Source: Ahaetulla prasina (lineage: Eukaryota; Chordata; Lepidosauria; Squamata; Colubridae). From it: 64,000 bases of DNA. Every line of letters starts with the position of its first letter. The first letter of the stretch is position 1. The translations under genes were made by a program, and so were the position numbers. The stretch lies in contig NC_080541.1 in assembly GCF_028640845.1 (NCBI RefSeq), forward strand, positions 4,914,435-4,978,434, in the 5' to 3' direction. Below, in pieces: positions 1 to 10,920 of this stretch. Under the pieces are notes generated by a model that saw only the letters and a program-made list of their open reading frames with translations, did not search any database and was not told where the DNA came from.

Positions 1-359
1 GGAAGAAAGGAGGGAAGGAAAGAGGGAGGGAGGACGGAGAAAGGAAGGGAGGGAGGAAGAAAATGTATGCTTGCAAGGGGAAGGGAAGGGGGGAGGCAGG
101 GAGAAAAAGAAGGAAGGAAGGAAGGAAGGAAGGAAGGAAAGAAGGAAGGAAGGAGAGAGAGAGAGAGAGAAGGAAGGAAGGAAGGAAGGAAGGAAGGAAG
201 GAAGGAAGGAAGGAAGGAAGGAAGGAAGGAAGGAAGGAAGGAATAACAATTGGAAGGGACCTTGGAGATCTTCAAGTCAGGAGGAAGGAAGGAAGGAAGG
301 AAGGAGAGAGAGAGAGTGTGTGTGTGTATGTGTGTATGTATATGTGTGTGTGTGTGTAT
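1..359. repeat. GGAA/GAAG microsatellite with a CR1 scrap and a GT tract
   Basis: Mostly GGAA repeats, with a roughly 40-base CR1 3'-end scrap near 244-284 (the 'TTGGAAGGGACCTTGGAG' signature) and a GT/GTAT tract from about 315. The open frames here encode only RKEG repeats and are not genes. Confidence 0.95.
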
Positions 360-768
360 ATACAAATAATGTCTGTAAATAACGTGCAACAAAGCACATT
401 GTCATAATTATAGATATCCTTTTTTAGTATACGTTTTAAATGTCTATATTTAAAATGATATGTCTAATGATGACAAAGTGCTCCATTGCATATTATTTAT
501 TGACTTCCTTGCGTCCCACCTTGCTCCTAAAATGAATACTCAAGCTGCCTAATGATCATTAACATAATGATTTTTTTAAAAAAACAAACACTCAGGTTTT
601 AACTCGGGATTAAAACCAGCATTAAAATGAATCACTGTTGAACAAACTGATGAGAAAGAGGGATTTCTCTATGTTTTCTCAGCATTGTCTTGTGGAGCCA
701 ATGGTGGATTGGAAATGGAGACAACGAGTTCTAGTTCCTCACCAACCACCGGAAGCTTCTTATTCTTA
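360..768. other. AT-rich unique sequence
   Basis: No repeat family, RNA gene or coding signal recognised. Confidence 0.6.
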
Positions 769-1017
769 GAGCCGCGGTAGCGCAGTGGTTAGAATGCATG
801 CAGTACTGCAGGCTCCTTCAGCTGACTGCCGGCTGCCGGCAATTTGGCAGTTCGAATCTCACCAGGCTGAAGGTCGACTCAGCCTTCCGTCCTTCCGAGG
901 TGGGTAAAATGAAGACCCAGATTGTTGGGGGCAAGAGGCTGACTCTGTAAACCGCTTAGAGAGGGCCGTAAAAGCACTGCGAAGCGGTAGATAAGTCTAA
1001 GGGCTATTGCTATTGCT
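769..1017 (+). mobile_element. Sauria-type tRNA-derived SINE
   Basis: The head has a tRNA-like A box (GTAGCGCAGTGGTTAGA) and B box (AGTTCGAATCT). The body 'AAAATGAAGACCCAGATTG' follows and it ends in 'AGCGGTAGATAAGTCTAAGG' plus a GCTATT tail. Sauria SINEs are known to carry a BovB-related 3' end, and this tail fits. It is not a functional tRNA. Confidence 0.85.
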
Positions 1018-1040
1018 GTGGCTGACTGGATGTTGCATTA

Positions 1041-1267
1041 GGAGTCCTGGTGGTGCAGTGGTTAGAGTGCAGTTTTGCAAGCTGACTCTGCCCACAGTCT
1101 GGCATTTGATCCTGAGCGGCTCTAGGTTGACTCAGCCTTCCATCCTTCCGAGGTGGGTAAAATGAGGACTCAGATTGTTGGGGGCAAGAGGCTGACTCTG
1201 GAAACTGCTTAGAGAGGGCTGTAAAAGCACTGCGAAGCGGTAGATAAGTCCAAGGGCTATAGTGCTA
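1041..1267 (+). mobile_element. Sauria-type SINE, second diverged copy
   Basis: Same layout as the copy just upstream: A box 'GTGGTGCAGTGGTTAGAG', degenerate B box 'CATTTGATCCTG', and the same 3' end. Its divergence suggests an independent insertion. Confidence 0.8.
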
Positions 1268-1470
1268 TAAAGACATGTCAGATACACAAAGACTGGAAGC
1301 ATGTTCAGAAGAGCTTCCTTGACAAAGTTTAATAGCTGGACAAGAACCCAGCACAACAGAACAGGATTCTGTCAGAGTGACACCCTAAGTCAGTTTGAGC
1401 TTGGATGTTTAATGCTAGCTTCTTAAAAGATGCCCAGGAAGCAACTGGCAATAGTTCCTGTCTTTTCTTC

Positions 1471-2300
1471 CCTTGGAAAGGAAGGAAGGAAGGAAGGAAG
1501 GAAGGAAGGAAGGAAGGAAGGAAGGAAGGAAGGAAGGAAGGAAGGAAGGAAGGAAGGAAGGAAGGAAGGAAGAAAATGTATGTTGGAAAGGGGAAGGGAG
1601 GCAGGCAGGCAGGCAGGCAGGAAAGAAGGAAAGGAAAGGAAAGGAAAGGAAAGGAAAGGAAAGGAAAGGAAAGGAAAGGAAGGAAGGAAGGAAGGAAGGA
1701 AGGAAGGAAGGAAGGAAGGAAGGGAAGGAAGGAAGGAAGGAGGAAGGAAATGTTTGTTTGTTTGTTTATTTATTTATTTATTATTTTAATTTATATATAT
1801 ATGTTTGAAAGGGGAAGGGAGGCAGGCAAGCAGGCAGGAAAAAAGGAAAGGAAAGGAAAGGAAAGGAAAGGAAAGGAAAGGAAAGGAAGGAAGGAAGGAA
1901 GGAAGGAAGGAAGGAAGGAAGGAAGGAAGGAAGGAAGGAAGGAAGGAAATTTATGCTTGAAATGGGAAGGGAGGCAGGCAGACAGGAAGGAAGGAAGGAA
2001 GGAAGGAAGGAAGGAAGGAAGGAAGGAAGGAAGGAAGGAAGGAAGGAGAGAGGAAGAAAGGAGGGAAGGAAAGAGGGAGTGAGGAGGGATGGAGGAAGGG
2101 AAGGAGGGAGGAAGAAAATGTATGCTTGAAAGGGGAAAGGAGGGAGGGAGGCAGGAAAGAAAGAAAGAAAGAAAGAAAGAAAGAAATAGAAAGGAAGGAA
2201 GGAAGGAAGGAAGGAAGGAAGGAAGGAAGGAAGGAAGGAAGGAAGGGAGGGATGGGGGCTAAGGAGGGAAGGCGGGAGGGAAGAGGAAGGAAGGAAGGAA
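1471..2300. repeat. GGAA/GGAAA arrays with a higher-order unit
   Basis: Long GGAA and GGAAA runs are punctuated by a recurring spacer 'ATGTATGCTTGAAAGGGGAA' followed by GGCAGG repeats. Recognisable copies lie near 1576, 1800, 1950 and 2117, and a related one near 63. The pattern suggests larger units were duplicated and not only slippage of a 4-mer. Confidence 0.9.
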
Positions 2301-2629
2301 ATTTTATGAACTACTAAATCAGATGAATCTGCCCTACAGCAGGTCCAATATAAGGAACATGTTCCTTATATAATTAACAGCCTAACAGAGAGGCTGAATC
2401 ATATTTTATTTTATATTTTCTCAAATCAAAATCCCCATCCAATGTCGTCTTCAAATGTCACCTGATGATTTTCTGGAGCTAAGTGTTTTGCGGTTGAACC
2501 AAAACAAAAACAAAAAACTCCAATAATGCTGCCCTAAGCAGTAAGGAACCCTGAAGAGGTGAAATAGGTTGATTGGCCAGAAAATGACCCTTCTTGAAAA
2601 CCTTGATTAAGGCTTCTCCTCATACCCTA

Positions 2630-3240
2630 TGTTGTGACTCCTGCTCCCGAGCCTGTCCTCAGGGAGGAAGATGACTCTGAAAGTGATGGGGAGGAGCTGA
2701 CAAGGCCTCCCTCTCCAGGACCCTCCATTCTGGCAACGCCTCAGGTTCCAGCTGAAGGCCAGGAGGAAGGCATGTCAGAGCACCCACTAATAGGGAGTGA
2801 TGAAAATCAATCTTGGATTGATCCCAGGCAGCATCAGAGGGAGAGGCGTGCGCAGCAAAGGAAGAGGTGTGGAAGGGCCAGAGATTGCTGAGTCACTGAG
2901 CCATGCCCCACAGGGGATAAAAGTGGGTGGGGTTGCTCTGCAGGCTCTGTGACGGACAAAAACTGCATATCGTGAGTTTCGGATGGGATATTTTTCAGAA
3001 TTAAGGCTTGGGCTTTGTGAATGACTTCTGACTACTCTTTGAACTCTTGGTTGCTCCAGCAACGGACTACAGATACGCTGACTCCTGTTTCTAGAGGTGA
3101 TAAGAAACTTGACAGGCATTCGGAAAGTAGCTGCCGGCACTTTTATCTGCTAAAGGGATCCAGGTCAGCTTGTAAAAATAAATTACTGGTAGACGTCATT
3201 TGCTCGCGTGTCTTCCTATGTGAGGTGGGGGATCAGAACA
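2630..3240 (+). mobile_element. Solo LTR 1 (TSD CCCTA)
   Basis: Starts TGTTGTG and ends CAGAACA, flanked by a perfect 5-bp duplication CCCTA (2625-2629 and 3241-3245). It holds a TATA-like box (GGGATAAAAG near 2916) and AATAAA (near 3178). No internal retroelement sequence adjoins, so it is a solo LTR left by LTR-LTR recombination. A 5-bp duplication suits Ty3/gypsy or ERV3-type elements; I cannot decide between them. An open frame runs in phase from the LTR start to a stop at about 2891: acidic DDSESDGEEL, PSPGPS, then a basic QQRKRCGRARDC end. Confidence 0.88.
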
Positions 3241-3245
3241 CCCTA

Positions 3246-3700
3246 ATTCTGAGTATTCAAAGATGAGGTGACAGTTTATGAATTTAATTGAGCCACAACT
3301 TTTATTAGCTCTATTTTTAAAGGATCAGCAACACACACACACAACTGCAGATAGATGTCTTCCAGCTGGATTCATTTGAGGTGTGGGTCATCACACCTCA
3401 AGAGTGATTCCCAGAACGTTCTCTGTTCTCCTAGTTCCTACAGTGGTGGGGAGTGCACAGTTCCTTTGGCCCCATCCGATCCATGGCTGAAATGCTAGGG
3501 ACCCTCATGCCCAGAAAGTGCTGGGACTAGGGTAACATATAAACCTAATTTAAACCTGCTTGTTGTTTCATGCAATACATAACACAATCTGCAGAAGGTC
3601 ACCAATGTGATCGCTGAAATTCAATACTGACTTGATGGCAGATGATCAATCATATGACTTTACAATTTCAGAATTAGTCTCTGTGTATTAAACATCCTAA
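3246..3700. other. Unique sequence
   Basis: Short CA tract near 3331. No gene or repeat family recognised. Confidence 0.5.
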
Positions 3701-3840
3701 ACAAACCAGAGAGCATCAAGGATCCCACAGTCCTCCTCCTCCTCCTCCTCCTCCTCCTCCTCCTCTCCACAAACCCCTCTTCCTTCTAGCACTGATGATG
3801 TTTATCTAGTTATGAAACATTTGCAAGAAAACCACCAAGT

Positions 3841-4013
3841 CAGGGATCAGTTCTACTTACCTTTACTACCGGTTCGCATTGTCCCTGCATGCACGCACTC
3901 GCTCCGCATGCGCAGAAGAGTTTTAATGACATTTGGGTCAGTGGGCGGAGCCTCCCGCCGGTTTTACTACCGGTTCTATAAAACCAGTCCGAACTGGCAG
4001 CAACCCACCACCG
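3841..4013. mobile_element. Short hAT-like MITE (TSD CACCAAGT)
   Basis: Starts CAGGGATC and ends CACCACCG, flanked by a perfect 8-bp duplication CACCAAGT (3833-3840 and 4014-4021). It contains 'CTACCGGTTC' blocks shared with the other MITEs here. An 8-bp duplication with a CAG start is the hAT signature. No transposase. Confidence 0.82.
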
Positions 4014-4042
4014 CACCAAGTTCAGAGAGCACCAAGTACCCC

Positions 4043-4590
4043 TGTTGTGACCCAGGTTCCTGAACCCAGACTGCTGGACTCGGATGATTCAGAAAGTGAG
4101 GGAGAAGACCTGGCAAGGCCTGCTTCTCCTGGGCCCTCTCCCTCCCTGGCACCCACCCAAAGGGAGGAGGAGGGGCCGGCAAGGCCTGATTCTCTCGAGC
4201 CTTCTTCTGATTGGCAACGCCCCAAGAACAGTTTTGGAGTGATGCAAGACTGCGCAGACGTGACCGGCACGCGCAGCAGAGGAAGTGTTGGGACAAAGCC
4301 AAAGAATGATGGTCATGCAGTGACATCTGCAGAGATTATAAATAGGAGGCGGGACTTCCTGGTTTTTTGTCTTGGACAAAGCAATGAATTTGCGCGGGCA
4401 AACTGTATCAATGGAGGGAAGAATATATTCGTGAGTAATTCTGGCCTTATCTATAATTTCCTCGTTATCTCCAGAGACTTGGTAGGCCCATGGGTAGACA
4501 TGGCCAGAACATTTATCTATGTAAATAAATTAGAAAAGAAGGCCTTTGACTGACTTTTTGTTGGGAGTATTGGGGGAGGGAAACAGAACA
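4043..4590 (+). mobile_element. Solo LTR 2 (TSD ACCCC)
   Basis: TGTTGTG...CAGAACA, flanked by perfect ACCCC (4038-4042, 4591-4595). TATA box TATAAATA near 4338 and AATAAA near 4525. Closest to LTR 6 at 23.8 kb. The in-phase frame (DSDDSESEGEDL, PASPGPS) is broken by a one-base deletion near 4210 relative to LTR 6. Confidence 0.9.
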
Positions 4591-4664
4591 ACCCCACAGT
4601 TCAACCCTGAACTACAAATATTCTCTTCTATAGATATTCATCATCCTTTTCTTCATTTAATGAT

Positions 4665-4876
4665 CCCATAATCCCTTGCTGGGTGCAGTCTGGGCAGCTA
4701 AATGGAACTAGCAGAGTGTTTGAATGGCTGGATTCCCTTCCTGTCACCAATGTGGAGTTTTGTTCAGCAGATATATTTGCAACGTGCCCAGAGAGAGAAA
4801 TATCTGCCTCTACCTAGGATCGAACTCACAGCCTCCTGATGGTGAGGCAAGAGCTCCACCTCTAGGCCACTGCCCC
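4665..4876 (-). mobile_element. tRNA-derived SINE with RTE-like tail
   Basis: On the minus strand the head reads 'GGGGCAGTGGCCTAGAGGTG', with a B box 'GAGTTCGATCCTA'. The 3' part holds 'GACAGGAAGGGAATCCAGCC', like the 'GGAAGGGCATCCGGC' tail of RTE-mobilised SINEs. A second copy lies at 19322. Confidence 0.75.
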
Positions 4877-5260
4877 ATTCTCATTCTCTTCTATAGGTAT
4901 CTGTTCCTTTTTTTTCCTGGTTTCACCTGGGTAATATCGCCCAACTCTCCATTTTTCTTCATTATGGGGTCCATGCAATAGCTTACTTGGATAAGGAACA
5001 GCCAATTGTTTTTGGCATCCAACTTAATGCAGCCGTAGTAATTAACAGCCATTCCCCAACTCAAGGAACATCAACAGAGCCTGTGACATGTGTCATCAGT
5101 ATTATAACACAACGTTTTGGCAAAAAGTCCAGATGTTTAGGGATTAGAGCAGAGTTAGCTTTTCTCTGCTTGGCTGTTCACATGAAATGGTGTTGAAGCC
5201 ATATAGAGATGAAGCCAAAAATATTTTTATTAGGAATGCTCCCAGGGACTTACGAAAAAT
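4877..5260. other. Unique sequence
   Basis: Nothing recognised apart from ordinary AT-rich DNA. Confidence 0.5.
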
Positions 5261-5675
5261 AGAATTTTTTTATTGGCCAATTGTGATTGGACACACAAGG
5301 AATTTTTCTTGGTGCATAGGCTCTCAGTGGATATACAAGAACAGACACCTTCATCAAGAATTCTAAGGTACAACACTTAATGATAGTCATAGGGTACAAA
5401 TAAGCAATCAGGAAACAATATCAATATCAGTATAAATCGTAAGGATACAAGCAACAAAGTTACAGTCATACAGTCATAAGTGGGAAGAGATGGGTGATAA
5501 GAACAATGAGAAGATTAATAGTAATGCAGTTTCAATAAATAGTTCGACAGTGTTGAGGGAATTATTTGTTTAGCAGAGTGATGGCCTTCGGGAAAAAACT
5601 GTCCTTGTGTCTAATTGTTCTGGTGTGCAGTGCTCTATAGTGTCATTTTGAGGGTAGAAGTCAAAACAGTTTATG
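5261..5675 (-). mobile_element. Snake1-like LINE 3' end (L2/CR1 group)
   Basis: Carries the family's 3' end 'TTATTGGCCAATTGTGATTG' followed by 'CTCTCAGTG', then the untranslated region and the end of the pol frame (minus strand). The usual (AATAG)n tail is almost absent. It abuts a plus-strand CR1 at 5676. Confidence 0.85.
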
Positions 5676-5990
5676 TTCCAGTATTTGAGGGGCTGCTACA
5701 GAGAGGGGGGGGTGTCAAGCTATTTTCCAAAGCACCTGAAGGCCAGACAAGAAATAACAGATGGAAGTTGATAAAGGAGAGATTCAACGTAGGAGACATT
5801 TTCTGACAGTGAGGACAATCAACCCTTTGAACAGAAGTTGCCTTCAGAAGTTGTGGGAGCTTCATCACTGGAAGCTTTCAAGAAGAGACTGGACTGCCAT
5901 ATGTCAGAAATGGTGCAGGGTCTCCTGATTGGGCGGGGATTGGACTAGATGGCCTACAAGGTCCCTTCCAACTCTGTTATTCTATGGACT
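5676..5990 (+). mobile_element. CR1 LINE 3' end
   Basis: Matches the CR1 pol C-terminus and 3' end: 'GTATTTGAGGGGCTGC', 'GGAAGCTTTCAAGAAGAGAC', then 'AAGGTCCCTTCCAACTCTG'. Frameshifts are present, so it is a dead relic. Confidence 0.9.
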
Positions 5991-6002
5991 TCTATGCACT
6001 AA

Positions 6003-6190
6003 TCAAGGAGAGATTCAATGCAGAAATAAGGAGGAATTTTCTGACAGTGAGAATAATCAACCCATGGAACAGGAGTTGCTTTTAGAAGTTTTGGGAGCTT
6101 CATCACTTGAGACTTTCAAGAAGAGACTGGACTGCCATCTGTCAGAAATGGCGTAGGGTCTCCTGCTTAGGCAGGATGTTGGAGTAGATG
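6003..6190 (+). mobile_element. CR1 LINE 3' end, second copy in tandem
   Basis: Repeats the last 190 bases of the CR1 copy just upstream (from 'CAAGGAGAGATTCAATG'), with divergence. Either a partial tandem duplication or two insertions. Confidence 0.8.
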
Positions 6191-7321
6191 TGGTCAACCA
6201 ATATATGCCTTCGAGTTTCAACAGGTCACGATGTGGTCTACCATTTGACGTGGGGCCCCGCAGTCACACTGAGGGAAGGATGCTGTGCCCCAGGTATACA
6301 GGGAATCCAAACAGATGCTGTATGAGGTGCTAATTCTGTTCAGGATTGTCCAGTGTTGGCAGTGGATCACACTCGGATGTCTGTAAGAATGGATTTCTGC
6401 AGCAAAAGAAACAAGTCTGGGTGTGAAAATAAGAAGTCTCAGTTGCGAAGTCTTGGGAGGAAAAGTAGAGCAAAGTCAGGTGGGGATGAAATCCCAACAC
6501 ATCCAAAATCGATGCTCGAGTGAGCATCGCCCCCAGAGAAAATGTCACAATATCACTTTAGATGTAACATGGATGATTCTGGAAAGCAGCAGAAGGAAAC
6601 TGCGAAAAACCTTCACCTCTCTGAAATTTAGATGTTTACCCTCCACGGGGAGAACTTCTTGGGCCCAAGAGCATCGATGCTGAAGAGGACGGTAAGTTTC
6701 TAGGGGTGCGATTCAGAAGAGTTTTCTTTGCTCAAGCATTATTATTATTGTTATACAGGAATCTAGACAGCTAAAGTTCAAATCTGAATTTGTGCCAAAT
6801 AAAGGCCAATGGAATTCAAGGGGCGGCTGAACTTGGATCATTTGTGGGAAAGGAATGACTCTAAGCTGATGACACGTTTAACCCCATCACCACCGCTGCC
6901 CAAACTTTGTTCTCCTACAATTGTTACTTGCTTACAGTATGGGATTCTCAGCTCACCGAATTATTTTAGAAATAGGTTGGAAGACGTTCTTGAGGACTTC
7001 AGATCTGATTGGGCAGTTTTGAGGTGGAAAACTGGTTTCCATACAGCTCTACCACCACCCGAGCTCTGCCTGCTGCTCTAAATAGGCTGGGCTAGCAGAT
7101 ACAACAATTGAAAACAGAGCAACTCCAGAAGATGTGTGTGTGTTGGGATAATACATTTGTATTACTCAAGTTGTGTGCATGCACATCTTCAATTCAAGCT
7201 TGATTTCTGGAGATAGCCGGGAGAAGCCCCTAAAGTTTTCATGGCAATATTTGAGAAATAATAGGTTGTTGCCTTCTTCCTAGGGCTGAGAAAGATTGAC
7301 TGGCCCAAGGTCACCCAGTTG
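6191..7321. other. Mostly unique sequence
   Basis: No coding or repeat signal except a SINE-like scrap at 7285-7321 ('GACTGGCCCAAGGTCACCCA'), which matches the middle of the expanded SINE at 39.8 kb. Confidence 0.5.
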
Positions 7322-7883
7322 CAGGGGTGAAATGCTCCCAGTTCGGACCAGATCAGCCGATCCAGTAGCAATGGTCGTGGGTGGTTCGGAGAACCGGTAG
7401 CAAAAATCCCTGCCCACCCCCACCCCCGCCCATGTCCACCCAATCACCTGGTCGCCCACTTGGCTGCTTGGCTGCTTGCCGCTTCTTTCCGGCTCGTTCG
7501 CTTTTCCTGCCCGAATGGTAGGAATAGGTTGTAAAAAATGCTTTTAAAAGGTTAAGGCTTTCACAGCTGAGCCGCATGGTCGTCAGAGCCTTTTTTTTTT
7601 ACTTTTAAAAGCATTTTTTGACAACCTATTTGGCCGAATAGGTTGTAAAAAAAATGCTTTTATAAGTAAAAAAAAAAGATTGCGCACCACAGTTGATCAC
7701 ACACACACACACACACACACACACCGCGTGCACTGTTCTATTTACCCCATGCATCCTTTTGATATGCATTACACACGCGCGCACCTCACATTTGGTACAC
7801 GGTGCATATTGTGTATTTGGTGCACGGTGGATACTATGCGCACCCAGCAAAACGGTAGTAAACCAGTTCAGATTTTATCACTG
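7322..7883 (-). mobile_element. Long-form hAT-like MITE
   Basis: Ends CAGGGGTGAAATGCTC and GATTTTATCACTG, with 6/8 matching flanks (CCCAGTTG, TTCAGTTG). It is the reverse orientation of the 25.2-kb copy. It contains a CA tract and a pair of ~25-base inverted segments around 7510-7650 ('AATAGGTTGTAAAAAATGC'). Confidence 0.72.
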
Positions 7884-7975
7884 TTCAGTTGGCTGGAACT
7901 CTCCAGGTTTCCAGCCTGATGCCTTGACCAATATCCCAAATTGTGTTTGGTTGGGTTTTTTTGTGTGTTTTTTTT

Positions 7976-8223
7976 TACATTTATATCCCGCCCTTCTCCG
8001 AAGACTCAGGGTGGCTTACAGTGTATAAGGCAATAGTCTCATTCTATTTGTATATTTTACAAAGTCAACTTATTGCCCCCCCCCAACAATCTGGGTCCTC
8101 ATTTTACCTACCTTATAAAGGATGGAAGGCTAAGTCAACCTTGGGCCAGGCTTGAACCTGCAGTAATTGTAGGCTGCTGTGTTCTAATAACAGGCTCCTT
8201 ACAACCTGAGCTATTCCGGCCCA
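7976..8223 (-). mobile_element. tRNA-derived SINE with LINE-like tail
   Basis: Read on the minus strand: head 'GGGCCGGAATAGCTCAGGTT', B box 'GGTTCAAGCC', body 'GTAAAATGAGGACCCAGATT', tail 'GCCACCCTGAGTCTTCGGAG' then 'GGGCGGGATATAAATG'. The tail matches the 3' end of the L2-like LINEs in this window (see 14036, 21720). Confidence 0.85.
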
Positions 8224-8820
8224 AGGTTATTGTTACATACAATATGCTACATACAATCTGCTAATTGCTGCGAATCTCTGGAATCATTTGGGGGAGGCAT
8301 TGCCATGAGCCGCTGTAGGAAAAGTAAGGAACGTCTAACAAATAAGAACGGTACGATCTAAAATTTACGGCCGTATCTTCTCTACCTCATTTGCTATCTC
8401 CTACTGAATTTGCTCCACCTTTTCCTTTGATTTAGATGTCCCTGCCCTTTAAGAAGATTTCATCGGGAGACTTGCGCTGACTCAGACTCCCTGTCTCACT
8501 GAAACAGCCTCATTACAAATTGTAAGCTGTAGCACAGATGCTCCTGGAATCGAAGTTCAGTTCATGTTGCCAGAAGCTCCTGTGAGAGGCAGCCATGTCT
8601 GGAATCTGTCAAATGGCATGATTATCCACCATGGTTCTTGGTCTTCTTCCAGAGGATTGACAGCCATCGGTTCTGCTCTGCTTTTCTCTAGAATGGATGT
8701 CCAGGAGTGAAAAACATGTCGCTGGCTGCTTAATTGTATTATAAAGGCTTCGGTGTTTTAACATTATTTCACTGTTCTGTCCCGCTTATTGATGGGGAAC
8801 TCCGCTTGCCCTGAGATTCA
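8224..8820. other. Unique sequence
   Basis: No open frame, repeat or RNA recognised. Confidence 0.5.
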
Positions 8821-8898
8821 GATGAGGTCAATGGTGGGATTCAGTTGGTTCACGCCAGTTTGAGCAAACCAGTAGTTAAATTGCTGGTTGGCCCTGCC

Positions 8899-9514
8899 CA
8901 GAGGTGAAATCCAGCAGGTTCTGACAGAGTCTGGAGCACCGGTAGTGGAAATTTTGAGCAGTTCGGAGAACCGGTAGCGGAAATTTTGAGTAGTTCAGAG
9001 AACTGGCAAATACCACCTCTAGCTGGCCCCAGAGTCGGGAGGGAATGGAGTTTTTGCAATATCCTTCCCCTAGGAGTGGGGAGGGAATGGGGATTTTGCA
9101 ATGTCCTTCCCCTGGAGTAGGTGGGAATGGAGATTTTGCAATGTTCTTCCCCTGGAGTGGGGAAGGAATGGGGATTTTGCAATGTCCTTCCCCTGGAGTG
9201 GGGTGGGAATGGAGATTTTGCAATGTCCTTCCCCTGGAGTAGGTGGGAATGGAGATTTTGCAATGTTCTTCCCCTGGAGTGGGGAAGGAATGGGGATTTT
9301 GCAATGTCTTTCCCCTGGAGTGTGATGGGAATGGGGATTTTGCAATGTCCTTCCCCTGGAGTGAGGTGGGAATGGATATTTTGCAGTATCCTTCCCCTGG
9401 AGTGGGGTGGGAATGGATATTTTGCAGTATCCTTCCCCTGCTATGCCCACCAAGCCATGCCCACCAAGCTACGCCCACAGAACCGGTAGTAAAAAAATTC
9501 GGATTTCACCATTG
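8899..9514. mobile_element. Nested hAT-like MITE (TSD GCCCTGCC)
   Basis: CAGAGGTGAAATCCA...GGATTTCACCATTG, flanked by perfect GCCCTGCC (8891-8898, 9515-9522). Related copies are about 265-310 bp. This one is double that length because an internal segment is expanded in tandem. Confidence 0.9.
9041..9439. repeat. 41-bp minisatellite inside a MITE
   Basis: About ten units of 'GGAATGGGGATTTTGCAATG' plus 'TCCTTCCCCTGGAGTGG'. The unit occurs once or twice in other copies of the element (13.4, 34.3, 35.3 kb). A two-unit pattern starting at about 9118 recurs at about 9240, so a higher-order duplication also took place. Confidence 0.92.
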
Positions 9515-9968
9515 GCCCTGCCCCTCCCTGCCCCACCCCTTCCAGAAGTCCCCACGCACCGCATTTTGGCTCCCAGGTAAGTGCAGGGAGGCCTCCTAGA
9601 CTCAAAACGGGGCACAGAGGGGTGGCATGCCCTCCCTTGGCCTGTTTTTGCTCCCAGGAGGCTTCAGGGAGGCCTCCTAGGCCCAAAACAGGGTGTGGGG
9701 TGGTGTGAGATGTGCCACCTTCCCCCCCCTCCCCGCACCCCATTTTCTCTCCCAGGAGGCTGCAGGGAGGTCTACTAGGCCCAAAACGGGGCATGGGGGA
9801 GTGGCGCGTGCCCCCGGGCCAGCTTTTGCTCCGGGGGGGAGATGCAGGAGGCTGAGTGTTGCCTGTCACACACCCCTGGCCACGCCCACCATGGCCACGC
9901 CCACCCACCCAGTCATTAGGGCAGAGAACCGGTTGTTGAATTATTTGAATCCCGCCACTGGATGAGGC

Positions 9969-10802
9969 AGAAGTTATAAATATATTAAAAGATTATTAGT
10001 GTATCTTCACCAGCCCTACCAGCCAGCATGATGACATGGCATAAAATCTCCACAAAGTCCATACAGTAATGAGATTTTATTCATGATTCTAAGTCTAGTC
10101 CTAGTTTCAGAAGGATGAAATTGTTATTTTTTCTCTCTCAAAAAAGCTCTATTCCTGGATGTTCTTGCCCCAAATATGATTGGTCATGGACATGGTTTTG
10201 AAGGAGGGCACATGAGTAGAATCCGCAAGGTGGAAGACTTACTTGGTGAAGAACTCATCCCTCAATTGTCTTAGAAAGTAAAACAAGTCCATTGTCAGAG
10301 TTCTGACTGATGCCCTAATTAAATTATGAGCTAAGCTTCAAAAGAAACCCAGTTATTTATTAGGAGCTGCATGTCAGCACATTCTGTGTGAAGCCAACTC
10401 TGACCCCATGTAATTGATGGCTCAATCTTGACCCTGGTTCCTCCCTCTCCCCAGGGTGTGTCATCTGTCACATTCACCAACGGAACAATTTCATGGGTTG
10501 TAGAGATCACATCCCTCCGACCGCTGTGGGTAACCCTGGGAGACAGCCTTGAGAGAGAGATATCTGGCATGTGCTTTTGTTTTTGGCTGCCCTTGCTCAT
10601 GGCAACTTGATGGGATGCTTTGCAAGTTGACATCCATCTTTCCACAATGAAAAGGTTAATCTTGCATTTCCTCTCTTTTGGGTTGGTAATTATTTCCATA
10701 CAAGGACGATCAGAGTCCATGGCAAAAGTTCAAATATTCAATAGTATAAAACACTTGATGATGGCAAAGGATTGACCAACATATGTCCTAGAGTCCCAGA
10801 GG
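9969..10802. other. Unique sequence
   Basis: No gene or repeat recognised. A 129-codon minus frame at 10331-10720 has no family features and is judged chance. Confidence 0.5.
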
Positions 10803-10900
10803 TGTTTTTTTTTTATCCCCAAAAGGCAACTGGACTTTCTTGGTGTTGTCTTTGAAAATGTTTCACTGCTCATCCAAGAAGCTTCTTCAGTTCTCCATAG
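10803..10900 (-). repeat. Hammerhead-like repeat, family C (degraded)
   Basis: Minus strand: CTGAAGA (10890-10884), A, GCTTCT, loop TGGATG, AGCAGT, GAAAC, then 'AAAGTCCAGTTGCC'. Stem II and the cleavage triplet are degraded. Same family as 33.9, 34.1, 60.5-60.8 and 61.6 kb. Confidence 0.6.
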
Positions 10901-10920
10901 ACATTTAGGAAACAGAGTGA

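Larger units (their letters stand above)
3701..4640 (+). repeat. Hammerhead-like repeat unit, family A, split by two insertions
   Basis: One unit ('AGAGAGCATCAAGGATCCCA', a CTC tract, 'CCCTCTTCCTTCTAGC', then 'ACTGATGATG') is interrupted by a hAT-like MITE (3841-4013) and an LTR (4043-4590). It resumes as 'CACAGTTCAACCCTGAACTA'. The ribozyme-like core at 3792-3821 is degraded: stem II has lost pairing. Confidence 0.65.
8829..9960. mobile_element. Outer hAT-like MITE, host of a nested copy
   Basis: Ends CAATGGTGGGATTCA and TGAATCCCGCCACTG are inverted repeats, with 7/8 duplicated flanks (GATGAGGT 8821-8828, GATGAGGC 9961-9968). The core after 9523 is GC-rich, with a 90-base repeat ('CAGGGAGGCCTCCTAG' type) in three copies. 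A second MITE sits inside at 8899-9514. Confidence 0.82.

Noticed and set aside
769..1267. tRNA genes
   Set aside because: A and B boxes belong to SINE heads. No intact cloverleaf or anticodon arm, and SINE bodies follow.
1405..2082. 225-codon KEGRKEGR frame
   Set aside because: Tetranucleotide repeat of length not divisible by three gives open frames in every phase.
3933..4553. 206-codon frame as a host gene
   Set aside because: It lies across a MITE and LTR 2 and is explained by the shared LTR frame and a frameshift.
8850..9489. Repetitive HSHPTPGEGYCK proteins on both strands
   Set aside because: Translation of the 41-bp minisatellite inside a MITE. A 41-base period cycles through frames.
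10331..10720. 129-codon minus frame in unique DNA as a gene
   Set aside because: No recognisable domain, no splice or repeat context, and length compatible with chance. A search with RNA-seq would settle it.
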